NCBI GenBank assembly: GCA_029204225.1
Contig: CM055104.1
Location: 38,556,527 to 38,620,526, forward strand
Direction of reading: 5' to 3'
DNA from: Diphasiastrum complanatum
Lineage: Eukaryota; Streptophyta; Lycopodiopsida; Lycopodiales; Lycopodiaceae
Length of the DNA stretch: 64,000 nucleotides
The position numbers were made by a program, and so were the translations under genes. Positions 40,901 to 51,348 of this stretch are shown here, piece after piece. Numbering within the stretch: position 1 is the first letter of the stretch; the number at the start of each line of letters is the position of its first letter. The notes under the pieces are model-generated. The model made no database searches. It was given only the letters and a program-made list of their open reading frames with translations, and had not been told where the DNA came from.

Positions 40901-41957
40901 TCACATCTTAAAAGAATGAGTTTGTGTTTTGTAGTCCTTTATGCAAAAGCTTGAAATTCTTTGAACATTTCAAATGCCTTGGATCTTTGCTTCAAGAAAT
41001 ACACAATACACATTCTTGTATAATCATCTATGAATGTAATGAAGTATTGAGCATCATCTAATGAAAGAACATTCATAGAGGTTTGAGAATAGCGGATCCA
41101 GATTTGTCGTTCGTCATTAACACTAATGCGAGTGATACGGCTATTGGAGCTATTCTCTTACATGAGGGCCAGCCCGTTACCTTTGAAAGTAAGAAACTAA
41201 TCGATGCGCAAGTCAAGTACACCACTCAGGAAAAAGAGCTTTTTGCGGTGATCCATGCATTGAAATCATGGAGGCATTACCTGTACGCAAGGTTGCAGTC
41301 CGCGTTCCGGAACGCGATCCGGGATTTCCCATTAGGATTTCCCGGAACGCAATTTTTTTTTTTTTGGTATAGTTGCCAATATGGGTATCATGTGAAAGGA
41401 TATCAAAATAGCAATTGTTATGCAGATCTGTTGCTTGGTTTCAGATGGCTGCGGGCTACATTGATTAGAAATCTGGACATCAGTAGATGGTTTAAGAAAA
41501 CTGGCTGCATTTTCATATGGTTTCAAAAATTTGAACTGTGTAGTTTGCCGACTGTTTCGGGTGCGAAATACCAAAAAGTGTGTTTTCACTCAGAGAGTTG
41601 GAAGGCCAAATCATGAAGAGGCCTTACCGTCGGGGCCGGGGTCTACCGGCAACCCCCGGACCCCGCTGTTGGGGGGTGTTGCCCCCCAAACCCCCCACCA
41701 GGGGGCTACCGCTCCCCGGACCCCGTGTTTCTCGGGGGGCTACCGCCCCCCGAACCCCCTGTTTCAGCTATTCCAAAAGAAGTATACAATTCCCGCCAAT
41801 CTAACGAAGGCTCCTTCTAGCTCTTTCTATCATTTTCTAACAGAAAACGGAATCAGTAGATCTGCAAACCATTGGCATCAAAACACCATTCAAACTGATT
41901 TAGTTAGTATTAAACTCAAAAAAAAAAAAAAAAATTGGTCATTACTCCTTTTTCCAC

Positions 41958-41989
<32 letters not shown>

Positions 41990-44900
41990 CGATCCGGGTA
42001 GCGGATCGCTGACGTTCCAGATCGCACGATCCGGAACGTTTTTGCAGCGGATCGCAATCCGCTACAACACAGCTTGTACGGTAATGAATTCATGGTCAAT
42101 ACGGATCATCAACCTTTAAAGTATTTTTGTGATCAGAATGATTTGCGAGGTCGTAAGGCCAGATGGGCAGAACTCATGCAAGAATTTGACTTTGAAGTGC
42201 GGTATATCAAGGGCTCATCTAATCAGGTGGCTGATGCACTTAGTCGAATTGGTGAAGTGAACGAACTTTCCTTCACAAGATCAGTATAGACTTTTATTTC
42301 TCCCTGAGGGGTCTTTATGAGAAAGACCCACATTTTGGACCAATCTGGAATAGGGTTCTAGCAGTTTCATCAAGCGGAACTGATAATCATGGTGGTCAGT
42401 CTGGGGAGAAGGATATAAAGGGTACTGATGACTTCTCTATCCGTAATGGACTATTGTTCACAAAAGGGAAGGTTTGTGTGCCTGATGTGGATGTTGTTAA
42501 GAATAAAATTCTTTATGAATGTCATGACTCACCCTGCGCAGGACATCCCGGCATACATCGTACATTGGATTTGGTACGAAGGGATTTTTATTGACCAAAA
42601 CTCAAGCCCTTTGTAGAATCTTATGTGGTCAAGTGTGACCAATGCCAGTTGAATAAAGTTGAACGCCATAAGGCTGGCGGTTTGTTGCATCCATTGGATA
42701 TCCCTGATAAGAGATGGGATAGTATTTCCATGGATTTCGTGGTTGGGTTACCGCGGACGAATAAACAGCATGATGCAATTTGGGTTGTGGTCGACCGTCT
42801 TACCAAATTGGCTACGTTTATTCCGATAAAGACCACCGTGTAGGCTTCTGATTTAGCTCAGATATTTGTAGAGCGTCTGTTTAGGCTTTACGGTAAACCA
42901 AGTGATATTGTGAGCGATCGCGATCCGAAGTTCACCGGTCACTTTTGGTCGGCCGTGTTTGCTAAACTAGAGACGACACTGAGCTTGGGTTCTTCTGATC
43001 ATCCTGAGACGGATGGACAGACGGAAAGAACAAATCAAACAATGGAACAAATGCTTCGGGCATATGTTTCCAAACGGCAATCCGATTGGGAAAAGTACCT
43101 TCCATTGATCGAGTTTGCCTATAATAGTAGTAAGCATTCGGCTACTGGTTATAGCCTGTTTATGCTTATGTACAGTTTTGAGCCTAGGTCACCCATCGCG
43201 GTTGAGACTCGGACGATCAAGTTTCAGAAAGTAGCGGATTTCCTACACGATATGCAGGAAATGCTACGGATTGCATGTGAAAATGTCCAGAGTGCCCAGG
43301 ATAGGGACAGACATTATGCAAATCTGAAAAGATTACCGAGAGACTTCCAAGTGGGAGATTGGGTATATTTTGAGAATCCTGAAGGATTCAAGTGTAATGT
43401 GTACCGGCAAGCATTATAAATTGTCCCCGAGATATAGAGGACCGTTTAAGATCTTGAAAAAGATCGGATCCTTAGCTTACCAATTGGAACTCCCGAAAGG
43501 ATCGCAAGTGCATCCCGTATTTCACGTAAGTCGTCTCAAAAAGAGTCTGCGTGAAGGAGAGCATCTTGGATCTGGAGATCAGTTGGACCTGTTGGATGAA
43601 TCATCGGGTGTATCTCGTCTTGAACCCGAAAAGATCTTGGATACAAGAACTAAACGATTGAGAAATCGTTTAGTTACCGAGCATCTGGTTTGATGGAGGG
43701 GATGTACGGATGATGACGATTCTTGGGAACAGGAAGGAAGCTTAAGGAGGACCTTTCTCAGTTTTAAGTTCTGAGGACAGAACTTGAACAAGGGGGAAAG
43801 AATGTCATGCCCATGACTGGTCTCGGGTAGCGTGTCCACGCTAGGGACCGATAGACCAACAACCCGTAAGTTAATTGTGACTATAAGGGAATTGGGGCCC
43901 TTATGTGTACATGGTCGTGATTAATTATTGTAGGCCTAAACACATGGTGGAGTTGGTATGGGTCTATCAGTGAGTCATTAGGGAACTGGATGACGTGGCC
44001 CAGATAGGCTGCAGGGTGTCCGGTGAGGTGTCACAGTGCACTACTAGTGTGCATGGGCCTTGGAGGGTATAAGTATACCTGCTGGGCTCTCACTAGTGTA
44101 TGCTTGATTTTGTGATTAGTAGCTACATGTTGTTGATGTGACTCCTCTTTCCATGACTCTGATTGATCCATAGCTTGGGGGCTAGATCCGTTCGATCTAG
44201 GTTTGGTTGGGTTGGTTTAACCTCCACCAGTTCCCATGTGTTGTTGCTTTGTATGGTATGCTTAGACTAGAATCCTGTTGTGAGGACTTTATAGTATGCA
44301 AGCTAGTAGCATAATCAGTCCAGATGCGGAGGTCCTCCAGGAGGGGTGGTGGGGAGCGAGGAATGAATTCACGCCAAAAAGCGCCCGAAGAAGAACTGAA
44401 GAGAAGGTCAATAAGACATCTCCCTTCAGTATCATCGTAGGAACGCTTCTTACAACGGAGAACACGGTGGTAGGAGCGTCGGGAAGATCGAAGCAAATGT
44501 GGAGCGTGGATACGTGAATGAGTAACTGACTGGTGAAGGGAACGGCACTCGGCATCATACCAAGGAGGGTGCAATGGTCGAGGTGTGCATCGAGTCTTTT
44601 GGGGATGGGTTTTTGTGGGAAGAGTTAGTGATGCGGCCGTGTGGAGAGAGGTGGTGAGAAAAGCAGCTTGGGTGTCGACTGGACCGTAATGAGGAAAGGA
44701 GTGTAAAAGTGAAGCCAAGGACTGCCAGTACAGTGGCATGTAAATGGGATCAAATGTGTACGTGGGTGCTCGAGTAATCATGGGTAGTGTAGATGAATGA
44801 GCGGGTGGGAGGTACCCGATATCGAAGGAGAAAAATGAGTGATCAGAAAGGGTGGTGGGAGAAACGCGGAAGTCAAAGACTACGGGGACAAAGGACAGTG

Positions 44901-47115
44901 ACCCCATGAGATAGTCAACGACACTATGTCCTCCACTGTGAGCATGGCATGTATAGTTGTCTGAATGTGGCCAGCAAGGTAAGCCATTATAGCTCATGCG
45001 CCTCTCCAAACTGCAATAAGTGCTCACCATATGAAGTAATAGGTCCCAAACTGTCCGCGGAGGTCTTGGTAACCCCAAGCATATCACTGTCAAGGGCACG
45101 AACACGCAGCTGATCGGAGGTGTCAAAGAGCTCTGTCTCTCTCGAAGATGTCCGAGCATTTAAGTCCCCTGTGAGGAGAATATGCCCCTGCTTTGAGAAT
45201 CTGATAATATCTGGTGAGAGGTCCTCATATGGAGATCCAATACCCTCTGCAAAAGACGAGGACTCTCGTGGAAAATAACATGCTGCAATAAACCAATATC
45301 CTGACCCACAATGTGAGTCCATATGTAGCGGGCCTGCTCGTCATGTTGGATGAACTCAATACTCGAATGGAGAGTCTCTCTGTACAGACATGCGATCCCT
45401 CCTGAACCTCGGCCACTGGCAGATCTAGTCTCTCGTCGAAATACTGAGCCCCACCTATAGCCAGGAAAGGAAGTCGGTCCTCGCTCCGGGCTCTCGTGTG
45501 TCTCCATGATGAATAATATATCTTTGCCTGTAATAAAGTCAACCAGGTCCCCTGTCGTAAAAGATGAATGTATGCCGGCACAATTCCACACTCCAATCCA
45601 AAGGTGGTGTGGATGGGGCCCCGGGGTGCTCCCGAACCCGGGCACCCCAAATCCCTAACACTGGGACCTGCTAGGAGCGCTATCAAGAAAGCGCACTCGT
45701 CCATCCCGATAAATGACTCATCTGCCAGACTCACGGGCTGCCCGAAAGGCCTTGCGCCTCTCCTCTACCTGGATATACGTGAGGTCGTCATCCATGTAAA
45801 TAGCGGTACCACGTAGCTTAGCTCTGCACCGCAAAGCATCTCGGCGACTCGCGAGGGCAGTGAAGCGTATGATGAGTGTGGCTGCATCTCTAGTGGTCCT
45901 CCATGCAGTATCTCGTCTGTACTGTGCCCGAGAGTGGTGTCGAGAAAGCGTTTGGCTTCAACCAAGGCATCCTGAGTATTTGGGATCCCACGAACTCTAA
46001 TGTTGTTCGCCTTTTGGACTCGTGATTTCTCTTCCGAGATGGTGGCTGAGATAACCGAAGAGATGGGAGCGCTTGGCTTGGTGCCTTTTTTCAAAATTGA
46101 TGCCCAAGAAAGGGCCTCTTCTTGCTGCTTTTCAATCTTTGTCTCTAGTTCCCGTATCATAGTGGTGGTAGACGCTGAAGCCGCAGCCTGTTTGGTCCCG
46201 ATGGATTGTTCGAGTAATGCAACTTTGGACTGCAACATGTTCTTCTCGTGAATCAAGGACGTAACCGTTCCTTTCAACTACGAGATTTCTTGCCGCAAAG
46301 TCTGGAAATCAGCCCTGATTTGATTAATCTGCCAAGAAGAGAACAATTCAGTTGATTTGGAGGGCGTATACGGGATGCTAGCTGTAGGTTGTGAGCTAGC
46401 GATGGTCGGAGTAAGAAGAATGGGATCCAAAACTGCAAGTAAGGTTGAGGTGATGCTAACAAAATTGCCAGCATCGGGGTAATGAGGGGGAGGGGGAGGG
46501 GGAGGGGGAGGGAGATGCAATCAGCAGGGGGGCGGATGTAGGGGAGATGTCAACAGGGGGCGCGGCACAGATGCAGCGAGGGAGGGGAGTGTAGGGGAGG
46601 TGACAGCAGGGGGCGGAGCAGCTGCAGCTGCAGCTATGGAGGTGGAGGTAGGGGAGGCAGCAGCAGGAGGAGCTGCAACAATGGAGGTGAAGGTAGGGGA
46701 GGCGGCAGCAGGGGGCAGACCAGCTGCAGCGGTGGAGGTGGAGGTTGGGGAGGCGGCAGTAGAGGGGGGCGCAGCTGCAGCAAGGGTGGATGTAGGGGAG
46801 GTGGTAGCAGGGGGCAGAGCCGCTGCAGCCGCAGCTGCAGCTACGGAGGTGGAGGTAGGGGAGGCAGCAGCAGATGGGCTGCAACGATGGAGGTTGAGGC
46901 AGGGGAGGCGGCAGCAGGGGGCGGAGCAGCTGCAGCGGTGGAGGTGGAGGTAAGGGAGGCGGCAGCAGGGGGCGGAGCAGCTGCAGCCGTGGAGGTGGAG
47001 GTAGGAGAGCGAGGGGGTGGGGAGGTCCTGCGATCAGCAGCACGAGTGGGAAGTGGCGCCATAGCTGGAGCACGAGGGAGAGAGGGCACTCTAAACTGCC
47101 GTAGCTGGAGCGCGA

Positions 47116-47194
<79 letters not shown>

Positions 47195-50100
47195 GAATAA
47201 GCAATAGTGCAATAGCAACTCTAAGAAGTGAGCTAGAATGCTCAGGAGAGTTCAAGCTTGAAAGCTTGATAGAGAGCTAACTACAATACTTGTTGATTGA
47301 TCTCTTCGATCATTTTCTTAACTTGAAACTGTATGAATATGAATAGCTATTAATACTAAGAAATTAGGTCATCAATTGTGATTGCCAGTTGGCTGGTATC
47401 TGCTGGCATCAATCCGGTTCCTTGTCATTGATTGCTGATAAGCGGTGAAATTGGCCGTAAACGTTCTATCTGCATAAATGAACCAAAACTGTAGTTCTGC
47501 AGAAATGAACTGAAACAGCCACAGGCGACACTGTCGCAAAAACGAAAGTGTCGGGTTTTTCGCGAAAAAGGAGAGAGTGCCTCTAAATCTCATTTAGGGT
47601 TGCCCTACACTTTGCAAAAGTCATTTCCTTAGCATTTGAGGCTCTTTGGAAAAAGCGAAAATTCAGAAAATTTCTGTCAAGCGAAAAATGCGAGACTGTG
47701 ATTTTACACGAGATTTCTGTCAGGCGAAAAATGCAAAAAAGGAGACACTGCATTTTCAAACGAAATTCCTGACAAGCGAAAAAGGAGACTGTTGTAAACT
47801 TCGTGTATTTCTGCAGACTGTGTAAAAACACTTGTAAAACTGCAGACTGTGGAAAAACACAGGAAAATCCATAGAACTGGATAAACAACGGATGAAGATT
47901 AAAACCGATTAGTCGATTGGTAAGAAGGACAATAATCCAACACTCCCCCTTAATCTGAATCCTTGAATACCTTGACCTTCAAACTTAGTTCTACACAGAA
48001 TCTTCTATGTGTATCCAAACTTAATGCTTTTGTAAAAATATCAGCTGTCATATCTTGCGTTCTATCTGCAATCTGACCTCTTTGTTGAGAACTTTGCTTC
48101 TGACTAAATGATACTTCAGTTCAATGTGCTTACTCCTAGAATGAAATCTAGGATTGTCTGATACAGCGATGGCACTTTGATTATCACAAAATAATGTTGT
48201 CGGAGCATATTGATTTAGACCGATATCTGAGAGTAGATTACTTCCTTTGTAGCTTGAGAGGCTGCGATATACTCTAATTCAGAGGAAGATAGAGCTATCG
48301 AAGATTGCTTGCGACTATTCTAGGAAATTGGACCAATGTTGAGGAAGAATGTAAATCCGGAAGTAGATTTACGAGTGTCTACATCTCCTGCCCAACTTGC
48401 ATCTGCGTAACCACTGAGTAAATTGAGTTTGTCGTTGCCGACTGCTCCATAACAAATGCAAAAGTCCATAGTAGCTCGAAGATATGTCATGACTCTGATA
48501 AGAGCCTTCCAATGAGTTATACCAGGATTAGCCATAAACTGACTGAGAGAGCTGACTGCAAAAGCTATGTCTGGCCTGGTACAAATCATGGCGTACATAA
48601 GAGATCCTATAATAGAATGGTAAGGATACTCACACATCTGCTGCTTCTCGTGAATTGTTTGGGGACACTGGTCCTTTGACAATTTGAATCCTGGTTCCAT
48701 TGGCGAGAGACTACTGATAACATATTTGTAGAGTTTAGGAACATATAAAACTTTTGATAGTAATTTGAATTGATCACGCTGAAATCGCAATCTTACAGTA
48801 CCTTCACCTTCAATAGTGTGAGTACTATTGTCACCAAGATTTTCAAATTTTTTCGTGTTGTAAGGCGTGTAGGAGTTGAAGATCTCACGTTGATTGGTCA
48901 AATGTTGAGTTGCTCCAAAATCCAAAAACCATGAATCATCCAAAAATGCGCTTTGATCTTTGACCATAAATGCGCCTTCGTCCACTTCAACCTGGGGAGA
49001 TGATGAGACTGTGTTTGCTTGTTGATCAGGTTGCTTGGCTGCGTTCTTTGCTTGGAGAATTCGGCAATCCTTGATCTCATGGTTATTGCGCTTGCAATAC
49101 CTGCAAAACATCTTCTTCTTCGACTGTGGATTCGATGATTGTTCTTGACTTTCAGTCGGCTTCTAATTCGTTGCAGCCTTCTTGGAGCCTTTCTGCTTTT
49201 GTCGCTTAGAGCCTTTGTTGACATATAGAGCCTGAGAGGAGGAAGCAGACGATGTGTCTTGACTTCTTCTATTGTCTTCTTGCAGCAACATAGTGATAAC
49301 TCTAGTAAGAGTTAAGTTTGAGTGTGTCGATATGATCATCACCCAGTTCTCATATGTAGAACTGGGTGATGATCATATCGACAAGCTTGAAAGCAATGTC
49401 ATGATTGCGTCTTGATCGTCTATGACTGATCCGACAGTGGCCATCTGTTGCAAGAGATTCTTAAACTGGTTAATGTGACCATGAAGTGAATCACCAACAG
49501 ACATCTTGAATGTGAAGAATTTCTTTCGTAGATGTAACTTAGTAGTTACGTCCCTCACGTCATATAGTGAGTTCAATATGTCCCAAACGTCTCTTGACTT
49601 TTTAGCTTCAGTTATGTGTCCAATCTGTGTATCTGATATATTGAGGATAATAAGCGCGAAAGCTTCACCGTCCTTCGATTTTCACTTTGAGTTGTCGTCT
49701 TCAGGTTTTACTTCTGAACCTGTGACAACATCCCATAATTTGCTAGCGATTAGCAAGGTCTTTATCTTAAATTTCCACAAATGATAATTGGATCCATTCG
49801 GCTTGTCTGCGATGAGAACGGCTTTACTTTGAGAATCCATCTGGAACTTAGTCTGTCGATTGTATCGATGACGCTAAGATGTAGTAATCCCAACAATAGG
49901 AAACCAATTCTCTGATTCTGAAAGGTTGGAAAGAACTGAAGAGTTTGATATCAATTTGATATCGCGAAAGATATCAAGTATCAGAGCTTTTGCTCTGATA
50001 TCATGTAGGAATCAGATAAAGAAATAGTGAAATTGCTCTGATACCATGTTGAAAATAGGTTAGATAATAGTAGCGGAAACTTCCTACTTCCAATGCACGA

Positions 50101-51290
50101 CTACGCCTATTAAAAATTGAACAAAGTCGTAGTGATGGGAATCACGTTCAATCATTAGCAACTAACTTTAAAATCGCTAGATACTAAGTGATTACGTAGC
50201 CAAACATGAAGTATTGAATTCTCAGACAAATTTCTAAAGGAAATACAGAGATGCATGCATACTGACATATACTGAACACAACAAAGGATAGTATTGATTC
50301 AGGAAACAAATCTGATGCTAACGAGCGCAAAACAATAGCAGATAGAAACCGCGCACTCTAAGTTGTCTCTGAGTAACTGAGGATAAGTCTGATAATAAGC
50401 AGCTATGCTGAATAAGCAATAGCGCAATAGCAACTCTAAAACAACTCTAAGAAGTGAGCTAGAATGCTCAGGAGAGTTCAAGCTTGAAAGCTTGATAGAG
50501 AGCTAACTACAATACTTGTTGATTGATCTCTTCGATCATTTTCTTAACTTGAAACTTTATGAATATGAACAACTATTTATACTAAGAAATTAGGTCATCA
50601 ATTGCGATTGCCAGTTGGCTGGTATCTGCTGGCATCCATCCGGTTCCTTGTCATTGATTGTTGATAAGCGGTGAAATTGGCCATAAACGTTCTATCTACA
50701 TAAATGAACCAAAACTGTAGTTCTGCAGAAATGAACTAAAACAGCCACAGGCGACACTGTCGCAAAAAACGACAGTGTCGGGTTTTTCGCGAAAAATGCG
50801 AAAAAGGAGAGAGTGCCTCTAAATCTCGTTTAGGGTTGCCCTACACTTTGCCAGAGTCATTTCCTTAGCATTTGAGGCTCTTTGGAAAAAGCGAAAAATG
50901 AGAAAAATTCTGTCAAGCGAAAAATGCGACACTGTGATTTTACACCAGATTTCTGTCAGGCGAAAAATGCGAAAAAGGAGACACTGCATTTTTCAACGGA
51001 ATTCCCGACAGCGAAAAAGGAGACACTGTTGTAAACTTCGTGTATTTTTGCAGACTGTGTAAAAACACTTGTAAAACTGCAGACTGTGGAAAAACACGGG
51101 AAAATCCGCAGAACTGGATAAACAACGGATGAAGATTAAAACCGATTAGTCGATTGGTAAGAAGGAGAATAATCCAACACAATATGGTCTATGGGATCAA
51201 ATAACCACACGATGTCATTGCCTCAAGAAATACGATAACAACTTGAATCAACTTTTTATGATCAACTTCAACTGATTAGGGAAGCGAGCG

Positions 51291-51348
<58 letters not shown>

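Larger units (their letters stand above)
41078..44296 (+). mobile_element. Ty3/gypsy chromovirus copy 2 with 3' LTR
   Basis: Begins at the same TTTGAGAATAGCGGATCC as copy 1. RNase H is split by element P3 (41288-42072). Integrase: [70 protein letters not shown] and [20 protein letters not shown] in a 169-codon open frame (42910-43419). The C-terminus has [18 protein letters not shown] and a chromodomain-like end ([20 protein letters not shown], then DDSWEQEG) crossed by a stop at 43690. A polypurine tract (AAGGGGGAAAGAA) precedes the LTR at 43803. Stops and shifts elsewhere. Confidence 0.93.
44297..47190 (-). mobile_element. LINE C, 5' two-thirds, best preserved ORF1
   Basis: Same family as LINE A, minus strand. 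A (CT)n/(CG)n-rich 5' UTR (47100-47190) is followed by ORF1 from an ATG at 47062 and ORF2 from 45645. LINE homology stops at about 44296, in the region equivalent to base 1646 of LINE A, where the Ty3 LTR lies. Comparing the two copies reveals the deletion and the endonuclease Asp change in LINE A. Sense-oriented in HASTY intron 8. Confidence 0.85.
47191..51179 (-). mobile_element. Ty1/copia element K with LTRs, internally deleted
   Basis: The most complete LTR element in the window. 5' LTR 50047-51179 (TGTTG...CAACA). PBS 50035-50046, reading TGGTATCAGAGC on the minus strand (tRNA-iMet). Gag starts at ATG 49840. The frame at 48320-49111 joins gag zinc knuckle and protease directly to the RT/RNase H end. 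Polypurine tract TTAAGGGGGAG at 47943-47953. 3' LTR 47191-47942, missing about 360 bases at its left end, where a (GA)n tract starts. Sense to HASTY in intron 8. The flanks show no target-site duplication, consistent with the truncated end. Confidence 0.93.

Noticed and set aside
46600-47207. Plus-strand Ala/Gly/Glu-rich frames (for example 46600-46953)
   Set aside because: They are the reverse strand of the LINE ORF1 minisatellite; repeats without stops in several frames are expected from such composition.
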